A stretch of DNA of 64,000 nt from Pyxicephalus adspersus (Eukaryota; Chordata; Amphibia; Anura; Pyxicephalidae): NCBI RefSeq assembly GCF_032062135.1, contig NC_092861.1, positions 57,261,574-57,325,573 of the forward strand, written 5' to 3'. Shown in pieces: positions 47,516 through 57,697 of the stretch. A program made the translations under genes and the position numbers. The notes under the pieces were generated by a model. That model was not told where the DNA came from, made no database searches, and saw nothing but the letters and a program-made list of their open reading frames with translations. Within the stretch, counting starts at the first letter, position 1, and the number at the start of each line of letters is the position of its first letter.

Positions 47516-50500
47516 TTAACGCAGAACATTCATAAAAATAAATAAACATATTATAAAAAAACTATTCCTATTCCTGGTAAAAAGCCATCGATCCCTCTGT
47601 AGTCCAGTATGTCCCACTCAGTCCCAGCTTCCTTCTTTGCAAATTGGACAGCAGAAGTGGCTATCATCTTCTTCCTAATTCTTTTTTCGGCTACTGTTCA
47701 CATTGTTGTGTCCGGTAATCAAGGAGGCAGGGTAACTTAAACCAGGTTTAATTACAGGATTCACCACTTATATACATGAGCAGTGTCTGTAGTATCTTCA
47801 GAGCAGGGCAGGAACCAACAACAACACCAATACAGATTGTCTTAAGAAGTAAACAACTAGAACAGTGACATCTACAGGCCAGAAGGATGAACACCACACA
47901 CATCACCCAATGTCACACTCCGCAGACAGATGTTAAATGTTAAAAATATACAGATAGGTCTGTTTTAAGAGGTGAACAAAAAGAAAAGTAAAGAACAGGA
48001 AATTAAAATGATCTCAGTCATGCATAAACTGCATTCACATACTCTGTATGGTTTGAGTAAAAGTTCCAAGTCAACAAACAATGCATATGGTCACATAGAT
48101 AAAGCCATGGAGGTTTTTGCCCAATCACGTACCATATGTCCTATTGCAAATGTGTGGTGAAGCAATCATATTTTTTTTAATGTGGTTCGTTTCTACTCAA
48201 ATATTCCAAACTAACTACATCGGAAAAATGTCATGTGTTAGATTGAGATCTATGCCCTATTTCGGTTAACAGGAAGCTATACACAAACTTTTTTTCACTG
48301 AAGTATAAATAATACAGAGGTATGGAAAACTCAAGACCACTTTATAAAATATGTAGCTGAAAAAAAAGCTCAAACTAAAGTATGCAATCTTGGCTAACAC
48401 TGCCACTTCTACATTTTCTGCCAACTAAACTTGTTCATAAAAGAGGACTCAATAAGACCCAATTACACTTTACTCTCTGTTGTCCAACAAAAACAAATTA
48501 CTTGTCCATGGCTCTACATATGACCATTTCCATTACGCATATTAAACTAATTTCTCTAAATATATTATTTATATTATTTCTAATATATGACTTATATTCT
48601 ATACTTACCATCTGCTCCCTACTGAGATGTCACAGCATTATCTGCTTAGACTATATTTTTATTTACATATTTTTTACAATATTATTGTGCTTATTTGTTA
48701 AAGTGCCTCATCCTGGAGATTTATGGACTTATTTTGTGTTAATAGTGTTAACATTACACCCTGAAGTCATGATTACTGTAGATCTTCTCCATCTAAACAT
48801 ACATACTTATATGGGTCAAAACTCCCACTTCTGGGACGTCAGAGGTTTAGGATGCAACTCCAGGCTGTGTTCCTGACAATGACTCACATAGTGACCTATG
48901 CTTTCAGATTTGTTCTGGGGGGCTCGAGAGAAGGATAAAATGCCTTTACTTAATTGCTGTCTGTCAGTAGTATTGGTTCTTATTTTTAAATTTAAATTAC
49001 ACTGAACAGATCAAAGTATTTTAGAGATCGATGATTTAACAAGATCTCCTGGGACTCTAAAACCTCCTGTAGTGAGGTCACAGGTTACTCATTTTGATAC
49101 CTATGGTTCACATTAGGATGCAGAACTGGTAGAATGTTATAAGCATGTGGCCTTGTTCAACACTAAGAGACTGTCCATTATTTCTATCTAATCTTTGACT
49201 ATAATTTAATTAAGTATACATTCAGCAACATTATAATTTTTGTATAATGTCCCTAAAGCTACAATTAAATATTGCTCTTATTCTTTTACAGTAGTATAGG
49301 TTCCTCTTCTGTACTTAATTTACTTACTCTGACTTTACTGCACACAATCAGCCTCTCACAGTGTGCATTCGATTCTGCTGCAAATCATAAAGATCCCTAC
49401 TTACATCCTAGCTTAAAAATGTCCAGCACTGTCTAGCTCTCTTCTCTTACGGCATGTTCAAACTAGCAGTGTTTTACCACAGTAATTACCACCCCTAAGC
49501 CATCATGTCAATTGCTAGGTGCACATTTGGAGTATTTGCAAGTGGCTCTCATGTCAATTGCTAGGTGCACATTTGGAGTATTTGCAAGTGGCTTTAAAAC
49601 TTTTTTTTTTAATGAAACCACTTCCAAATGCTTAAAAACATGTGCATAAAGGGTGACAAGGAGTCCCAAATAAAATATATGGAGGCAGCTGGAACAGCAA
49701 ACCACCCCTGGATGCTACATGTAGCTAGCTAACAAATAAAAATGCATGGCAATGCAGCCATCACTAACCACCTGCCATAAATGAATAATGAATGAACCTA
49801 TTCAGTCCAATGTTAACCATTTTTTCATACTGTCCCTGACCTACTGACTGGATTTTAATCATGGAGGCACAGTTTCACACATGGATATTGGCACAGGGCA
49901 CAGCTTTAGGAAGTTATATACAACAAATTGCCAGCCCCTCCAACCAAACATACCAGCCCCTGACCTCCTCCCCCTCTTTCCCCTGTGGTTCCCCGCGCCA
50001 TATGTTCAGGGGTATTTTTTTCTCTGCTAGATGGCTTATACTTATTTGGGGTAATATGTATTATCTGCTTGTGTGGTTATTTGACATTTTTTAAATTGAA
50101 ATGTTGGTATTATTGTAGAAATTACTAAATCATGCCCCTGAATATGCTGAATATTCCTTTTCTGCCTCTTGTACCCCCTTTGTAATAAAAGTTTTGTATA
50201 GTGGGCCTAGCCGTAATTGTCAACTAATTTATATTTGCAATTATATTTGCATGTTGGAAAAAGCACTCTGTCTATGCATGTCTCTTTTAGGGTTATTTAT
50301 TTGTGGTGTGCAAGGGAACAGTTCATTTTATAAAATGTGCACTTTAATATGTATTAAAATAAACTGTAAAATTGTTTTTCTTTTTCAGTAAATGATGTAC
50401 AAAATTAGAACCAGGTCTAATGCATGCATTAACTCTAGTGTTTTATGTCTGCATTTACTCCCATTATTCAACTCCAAATAATGAATTGTTGGCAATAAAA

Positions 50501-52371
50501 ATGTGTAAGGATCAACCCGGGGATCAACCCCAGTGTACTATCTGCAAAAAGTTTGTATGTTCTACCTATTGTTGCATGAATTTTCTCATTCAGCCGTGTG
50601 AGTTTTAGTTATGCACATAGATACCTTCTGCTAATTTCCATCATTAAAGAATAAAATAGAGCTTAGATACAATGTATTATGGGTGTTCATTAGTAGGTTC
50701 CTATTTTACATTACAATGTTAAACAATACAAGTAGTAGATCAGAAAAATGAGGAGAAAACAGCAATATAACTCATTTGTTGGCTATAATACCTAGCAGCT
50801 CTCAGAGGGTTAAACTGGCTGACGAGAAACTTTCAGAAGAAAAATGAAATGGCGTAATAAAAGGATGTTAAGTATTTACAAAGCTTTTCTCAGATGAATG
50901 CCTAATGCAAACCCTATACTTGAGAACAGGATAAGCTTGGGGGTATCTTGCTTTGAAAATGATTGAAAGTATCTTTTCTTTTAGACACTAATGTTATTCA
51001 AAAACCAACATCAGTTTAGGAGAACCTTCAAACACCAAAGGCTGTGCCGCATTTACATTAACCAGAACTTATTTTCATTCTCAAAACTGTGTTTTAGCTG
51101 CAAAAAAAATTCTGAATATGTGTTGATATGAATGGATTGTTTGGGGTTGTATATCTGAATTTTCACCACCTGAGGGCCCCTTCTGATTGTTTCCACTTTG
51201 TTTCCTTTCAAGACAGAAGTCCTTTGATATATGCTCCATTGAAATAGTCTTTAAAACATAATTTTCTTAAGCTAGCTGAAGCTTTATTTTCAGTAGCTTT
51301 TTTAAAAAGTAAACATTTTGTATGGAATCACATATAATAGTTCATTCAGCTTAAGATCTGCAGTGTTTACACATCCAAATTCTTTCAAATCATTCTTCAA
51401 GCGTTATTAACTATGTACATAGAGTAAAAAACTCTGAGACAATTTGTAATAGTATATTACTGTTGTAATACTAATTAATATAAATTAGGTTTTGCATTGT
51501 ACTTTAACCCTTAAGAGAGATGGAGACAGAAGGAAGTTACATGATATTTGCAATTTAAAGTAATGATTTACTTGCCCATTCTACTCAAATCTAAAATAGG
51601 AGACAGGGTTACTGGAAATTTGTATTTTTTAGTGTTTAATCAGTTATCATATTACTTTCTGGGAATTTTCTGTTAGCATAAAACTAACCAAGCAACATAA
51701 CAATTTGCGGGGGGCATTGTTTGGGTAGCATAGATTAAGAGATCTTTTGTCATCTATCCCCTCAATCATCCTTACATTATAAATGGGGAACGTTGGGAAG
51801 CTTCTAGCAAACCAGAGATATGTGGCAACAAAGGTTTATATTGTTCTTTTTTTTTCTTGTTGTTTTTAGGTTTCAACCTCTGCTTATCAACTAGGCTTGG
51901 ATGTCATCAAAGTTATCATAGTCAAAACCTAATGTGCTTCTTTTTTTATGTCACGCACTTCACACTTCAATCTATCACTCTATCACAAATTCATAGAAAA
52001 TCATAGAAGACCCCAGTTTATCCCACTGGGCTAGCCCAAACACCACAGCCAATCTGGGGTCTTAGGAACAGTAGGTACATTTATTTGCCTGGATATATAG
52101 AGTGATTTTCATTTTGTTGCTATCCTAGCACTGGTTTTATGCCTTTCCACGACAGACCATCCAAATTCCACCCATACCCAAATTATTTTTTTCAGCTTCC
52201 TGAGCTAGATACAATATGTGTTCCCACTTCCCACGGTTGTTATTAAGTTACTGATAAGGACTAAGGACCTTACCTCATTAAATCCATTTATCAGGATATA
52301 GGAGATTTCAAGCACCCTTCTGTTTTAACATAATCTAATCCTTGTTCACACTCCAATGAGCCTTATTCTTA
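47516..52371. other. AT-rich interval; one 164-codon frame of unknown status
   Basis: A plus-strand frame at 48382-48876 encodes a hydrophobic protein with two or three possible membrane segments, no family motif and strong AT bias; it is more likely chance or a remnant than a gene. 47700-47930 has repeat-like texture. A recent 46-bp tandem duplication lies at 49504-49595. No RNA gene seen. Confidence 0.35.
49504..49595. repeat. Near-perfect 46-bp tandem duplication
   Basis: CATGTCAATTGCTAGGTGC starts at 49504 and again at 49550. The copies are identical for 44 bases. Confidence 0.93.
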
Positions 52372-52806
52372 AACTACGTACACACTTTCAAATAATATCG
52401 TTGGTAAACGAACGACGAGCGATCCTGCACGATATCTGCGAACGATCGTATGGCACCGATCCTGTACATACAGATAACGACACGATCGTTCGCAGATATT
52501 GTACACACGATAGATGCGATCGTTTGAACGATACAGGAAGTGACGTGCACCACAGGAAGTGAGCGAACGTTCGTTCATCGCGCATGCTCAGACCATGGAC
52601 GATCACTGAACGACCGTACACACGATAGATGGTCAACGATCGTCGTCCAATCCGATCAGCCGGTCCGGTCGTTCATTTCCAACGACTATCCTCGTTCGTC
52701 GGCGTCGTTGGTTACTTTTTTTACGAACGATTTTTGGCCAATCGGTCGTTCATCGCTCGTTTGTCGTTCATTTCCAACCATAAAAATTGGAAGTGTGTAC
52801 GCAGCT
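52372..52806. mobile_element. CpG-dense MITE with TTA target site (PIF/Harbinger-like)
   Basis: Left end AACTACGTACACACTT. The reverse complement of the right end is AGCTGCGTACACACTT (14 of 16 match). TTA lies at 52369-52371 and 52807-52809, the target size used by PIF/Harbinger elements. The interior is packed with CGATCGTT, GAACGAC and TCGTTCATTTCCAAC words in both orientations, giving extensive self-complementarity and a CpG density far above the flanks. No transposase; frames here are artefacts. Confidence 0.75.
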
Positions 52807-54825
52807 TTAGTCTGAAAAGCTGCAAATATGGAAACAGCTCTGATTTTTGCTGAGTAGTGGGCTTAACTGTTAAGTAGGTTGAGGTTGGTGGTAGACACAT
52901 CTCTTTGCCGTGGTATACAGGATTGAGAGGACGGTGAATTGGTCAGGGATGGAGATGCTGTGAGTCAGTGGGCTGCGAACAGTTGGCAAGGTGAGTTGTA
53001 CATGCAGTAAGAATTGGGCAAGTTTTCCAGGAATGAAGATACTACATGTGAAGGGTCAGAGGGGAATGAGGTACTGTTTACTGGAGATTGGGGTGAAGAG
53101 TGTTGTGAGGTGGGAAGGAGGGGAGATCTGTGGGTAGAAGGTTGAGGACCCTTTACCCTGGCTTTCCTTTTCTTACTTGATAACCCAGCTCAAAATCCTT
53201 GTGGGCTCTTTGTGTGTAGAAGTAATCTGGTTAACTAGAGTTTACTGATCCTTTACAGGTGATTTATATCCAGAAATGTGGGTCCTTGCACCTACCCTGA
53301 TTGTGGCTCCATTGGAGCTCATCTTGCAGTAGCCCAGGACAGTTTCCTCATTTGTCAGAACAATGATTTGACTTTTAGGCATATCCAGCTACAAACCTGG
53401 AAGTCCCTATAACTTGCAGTGCCTGGTTCTCTCCCTTCCCCATTCCCCTTACTGCACCATTCGGATTATTATTTTAGGGATGTATGCTTGCTAAGTGTCG
53501 GTGTTAAAAAGTCTATCTCTGTCTTTTCCAGCAGTCACTTTTGGGGCTCAACAAACTTTATTTCACCTGAGCAGAAGGTGGTGCTCACCAAACCCCTCGG
53601 ACAGACATGGTGTCCTTTTACCTGTGAAGTTATTCTATGTGCTTGGTGTAACTCAGCATATGAGAATGGTAGGCCAACATTGCTACAGAACAATCTCTAT
53701 GATGAACTGTCATACTATGCTATCCTGTCTGCTTCCCTTCTATGAACCTCAATTTCACTGGAATATGGAAATGTATGAAACCAAAAATGTCGGTGTAAGT
53801 AGGGGACACTGGTGGCCTCCAACCTCCAACATAAAAAACTCTATCTATTGAAATAAGTTACACATAACTTTCTAATTCCTTTCCTTGAATCCCAATTTTC
53901 TCTAAAATGTCATCACTATGGCATCATTACCACATAAAACCTCTACACATCAAAACACGCAGACCTGTTACAAATATCTGTCTGCTTCCCTTCCTTGAAG
54001 CCTAGTAGCTGAATAATGTTTTTGTACCCTAATTTCTCAGGAACAGGGAGATGTAGGGACCTGAAGATGTGTAAGTAAGAACATGTCCCCCTTGGCTATC
54101 TGTCCCATTTTTCTGGAGCTGGGCAGAGGCAGCTGTGAGGTCAGATTTTATATTTATTTTTTTCCGATTTTTTACTAGAACCTCATTTGCTCCTTTGTGC
54201 CTGCAGTGTTCAAGATGCAGGGTTGGGCATGATGTTGTATATCTTTTTGGTCATGCCATGCGTCATTTCTGGGTGGTAGTTCAGAGGTTTACCACTGAAC
54301 AGATCCAGGCTTTGTTTTACTGCATCATGATGAGATGCCTTTGTCTAAGATAAGTCAATAATCCACCACCTAGTAAATGCTGCCTAAGCATGTGTCCGTG
54401 CTCTTTGGAAAAGCCAGTCTGTGCTATTGGTTCACTCCTGGATGAAGAGGGACTGAGATCAGACTCGCAGGGGATCTCACAGCTAGCAAACAAGAGATAA
54501 GTAAAGGGTTTCTGAACATCTGGGCTTCATGGTTTGCTTCTTAACAGCAATCTTGGTCGCTTTAAAGTTTTTAGCTATCTCCCACCAAGAGTTCCTCTCA
54601 GTAATATGAGTATGATTAGTCTGGAAATATCTTGTGCCTTGAGTTGTTTTATGTACACAATTGTTGATTTTCTTTTAGTTTTATTTCATAGCTTTGACCC
54701 AGGCATTTTAAAGCAGCTTCCCAAGCTCGTGTGCATTCAGCCCACACGCCTCGTGTATCCTCCAGAGAGACAATACATATCTTTTAGGACTACAAGAATC
54801 ACTTTTTTTATTATTATTATCATTA
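52807..54825. other. Repeat-textured interval without recognised genes
   Basis: 52860-53160 is G-rich on the plus strand. 53725-53812 and 53977-54095 share CTGTCTGCTTCCCTTC, then AATTTC..GGAA, then ATGT..GTGTAAGTA, so they look like diverged copies of one unit about 250 bp apart. Overlapping frames of 108 and 118 codons at 53419-53851 have no recognisable domain. Confidence 0.4.
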
Positions 54826-55129
54826 CACACAGTATTTATATAGCACCTACATAATATGCAGCGCTTTACAAAATCCATAGTTATGTCACTAGCTGTCCCT
54901 CAAAGGAGCTCACAATCCAATGTCCCCACCATAGTCTTATGTCTATAATACAATCTAAGGTCAATTTTTGGGGGAAGCCATTCCCTAACTGTATGTTTTT
55001 TGGAATGTGGGAGGAAACCCAGGCAAACACAGGGAAAACCTTCAAACTCCATGCCCTGGCCGAGTTTCGAACCAGGGACCTAGCACTGCAATGGCAAGAG
55101 TGCTAACCTTCTGAGCCACTGTGCCATCT
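54826..55129 (-). mobile_element. tRNA-derived SINE, full-length copy
   Basis: On the minus strand the head reads GATGGCACAGTGGCTCAG with an A-box-like segment. A B box GGTTCGAAACTC lies at plus 55062-55073. The body shares CATGGAGTTTG, TTTCCTCCCACATTCC and GGATTGTGAGCTCC with the copy at 32446. The tail runs into ATT repeats on the plus-strand left side (about 54806-54826). Confidence 0.87.
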
Positions 55130-56096
55130 AATTGAAAGCAGATTGTGAGTCCTGCAACCACTAAACTTCCTGCAGTCACTGAAATTAATTTACCTCAAAA
55201 TCTATTTGTGTATATTCTAAATCAATAATTTTTGTAAGCTGGACAGCATTAATCACTACTTACACATTAAATATGGGTTAGTGGTTTATGTTTTAGGCAG
55301 CTGTACAGAACATATTGTGGTTTATATCCCATGAGTACAACAAAGATCAAAGCATGTGGTATAAATTATAGTTGTATTGGTTTTTATTTTGCCACATTCA
55401 CTGATTATGTATGTCAAAAGTATTAAGTATGTATGTATTTCATACACCATAGACCATGCAGAGTTTTTGACCTTTTTACTTGATTTCCTTACCCGGCTAA
55501 GTTCTACCCAACTCTCACAAGGACATGAGTAGGTGAAATTCAACATAGTGATTTCCAAGTTGATAATGGTTTTGATCATTTCAAAAGTTCCAATAAAGTA
55601 CATTGAGAAATTCGATTTACCTCTAATTTGATCGATTTACATTGAACTCTATGGGCTCTATGTCTAAAACAGGGAATATGACATTCCCTTGTGTGAATCT
55701 TCCAGGTGCATGTGTTCATATAGCAGATATTTATTTCCAGCAGAAAATGTTTAAAGAAATGTCAATCCCTGTTTTAAAATTAGAGTCAACTATAAAATAT
55801 AGAAACACCATGCTACACGGTCCCTATGTCTAATGTTTTTAATTGTTTTATTTTGGCATATGTTTCTCTGACCCAGCTTCTGGCTATCACATAGCTCTGA
55901 TAAGTACACAGTAAGTCTTTCAATAAAACGATAATAAATTGATCTTTTCAGTCAAATGTTAATTTTGTGAAAGTGGTATTCACCAAAAAACAGCTAAAAT
56001 CTGCTTGCAAAAAACACTGATCTGAATGTAACCTTACTGTAGTAAAACTGTAATGGTCTGCCTCTGCTGGAACTTACATATAGACATTGCAACAAA
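55130..56096. other. AT-rich interval without recognised genes
   Basis: Only short overlapping frames; no repeat family recognised. Confidence 0.4.
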
Positions 56097-56319
56097 GGGC
56101 CTGATTTATTAAAGTTTTCCAAGACTGGAGAGGATACACTTTCATTAGTGAAGCTGGATGATCCAGCAAACCTGGAACAGATTTCTTTAAAGTTAATTGC
56201 TATTTGCTAGCAAACATTTTGAATCCTGGACCAGATCCATTCCAGGTTTGCTGGATCACCCAACTTCACTAATGAAAGTCTATCCTTTCAGCCTTTGGGA
56301 GCTTTAATAAATCAGGCCC
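56097..56319. mobile_element. Palindromic MITE family B, best-preserved copy
   Basis: Starts GGGCCTGATTTATTAAAG and ends with its reverse complement except one base (CTTTAATAAATCAGGCCC would be exact; the copy matches). Arms continue to pair through CACTTTCATTAGTGAAG and GGTTTGCTGGATCACC. The central spacer carries TTGCTATTTGCTAGCAAA. No coding capacity. Confidence 0.85.
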
Positions 56320-56865
56320 AAATAGCCTACAGGATATGTAGGAAGACTGATATGAACAAGGGAAAGAGAAAACTATATTAAAAATTCTGTTTGTTAAAGT
56401 TCTATTTTCCTTGTTGAATTAGTAAGCCATATTTATTACTTAAAGCAAAAACTCTAAAGTTAGAAAAAACTGAGAATCCCATTTAATGTCCGTTTAAAAA
56501 AAAGTCTGGAATTGGCAGACTTTTGTTTCATGAGAGAAGAGATCCTTTTCTGCCAGAGATCCTTCTGCCTGCCTGTCAGGAGTTTTTTTTAGTTTTTCTT
56601 ACACTATGCCATGCATGCTCAAAGACTCCATTTGAGCTATTACTGCACTAGAAGGAGTACTTTTTGTCAAGCACATTTGCACATTATGTTAAAAGGAACT
56701 ATACTCAAAACACAAAAAAAAACACACACACCTTCAATCTCGCAGGACAGACTGATCACTCTGGGTGCAGCTATCTTCGTCCTCTCAACGGGGTTCTTCA
56801 TCCTACCTCACCCGACCGAGGAGCGAGATCAGGTGACAAAAAATTGAAAAAAAATGATGAAAAAC

Positions 56866-56906
56866 AATTTGCCGATCTCACTGCACATGCGTGAGATCGG
56901 CAAATT
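56866..56906. repeat. Perfect hairpin, 16-bp arms, 9-nt loop
   Basis: AATTTGCCGATCTCAC (56866-56881) and GTGAGATCGGCAAATT (56891-56906) are exact reverse complements around TGCACATGC. Confidence 0.95.
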
Positions 56907-57111
56907 TTTCTCCTTGAGCAAAAAGGCTCCATCTGCGCATGCTCGAGATGCTCGGGCATGCGTAGAAAGAGCGCCCAAGAGCCTCTCGGGATGCATAGGT
57001 ATCCCAGGAGGCTTTGCGCTCCCATTCATTCTCGACCACCTGGGCCTCAATCTAAAAAAAAAAAAAAAGGGTGTTGCACTTAAAAAAAAACAAAAAAAAA
57101 GAATTTTTACC

Positions 57112-57144
57112 TTACATAAAAGGGTTGTCCACCCTTTTATGTAA
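57112..57144. repeat. Perfect hairpin, 14-bp arms, 5-nt loop
   Basis: TTACATAAAAGGGT (57112-57125) and ACCCTTTTATGTAA (57131-57144) are exact reverse complements, close to the right end of the MITE. Confidence 0.95.
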
Positions 57145-57519
57145 AGTGAAAATTCAGAGTATAGGTACACTTTAAAACCTTGAATGCAAGCGGTCCAGCT
57201 TTGATACTACATTAGGATAAATTACAAAATGTAGATTTCATTTAAATATATTTATTTACCTTTAAATATCATGTGAGAATTTGTACATTTTATTACATGT
57301 ACCCATGGGTCATGATATCATATATGTAATGATTTTGCAGTCCTTTTTTTTTAAGGTAAAGTCATTGAGCATTGATTTGTGGGTGTCAGGTTCTCTTTAA
57401 AGTCCAGTGTTTAGCAAGCTATTTTGAACAAATACAAAGCCATTTATTACAGCCTTCTTCTTCTTTCCAAGTTAAGCACTTCTTTTAAAGTCTGTCAAGT
57501 TTTTTCTTTTGGTGGGGAA

Positions 57520-57697
57520 CAGTTACAGACTGGGAGGCGTGACCAGAGTACTGAGTAGCAGCCCTTACTCTCAGGCACATAACACAGCAACCTCAGAACA
57601 AAGATAGAGCCAGGCTGATCAGCTTTTGGGACCAGGCTGATACACACATACACAAAGGAGAAACAGGAGAGAGAACAGCACAGACTGCTAACATGAG
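57520..57697 (+). other. Possible first exon with a start codon at the splice donor
   Basis: A GC-richer, non-repetitive stretch follows AT-rich DNA and ends CTGCTAACATGAG, then GTTAGT. The ATG at 57693-57695 has A at -3, and GTTAGT is an acceptable 5' splice site, so the coding part would be only ATG plus two bases. No downstream exon was found in the window. The assignment is tentative; the gene is unknown. Confidence 0.22.

Larger units (their letters stand above)
56689..57175. mobile_element. MITE family A, copy 4, with two perfect internal hairpins
   Basis: The left end TTAAAAGGAACTATACTC pairs with the right end, whose reverse complement is TTAAAGTGTACCTATACTC. The interior carries exact palindromes (listed separately), GCGCATGC and GCATGCGTAGA words, TATCCCAGGAGGC and A-runs. 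It is the most complete member of the family at 8838, 21328 and 35508. Confidence 0.8.

Noticed and set aside
52369..52853. Several overlapping frames of 68-91 codons on both strands
   Set aside because: All lie in the CpG-dense inverted-repeat MITE; low A/T content reduces stops and none has a domain.
53419..53851. 108- and 118-codon overlapping frames
   Set aside because: They overlap in two frames of repeat-like sequence with no recognisable motif.
56611..57170. Multiple frames of 75-113 codons
   Set aside because: They are products of the MITE family A copy and its A-runs, with frames on both strands.
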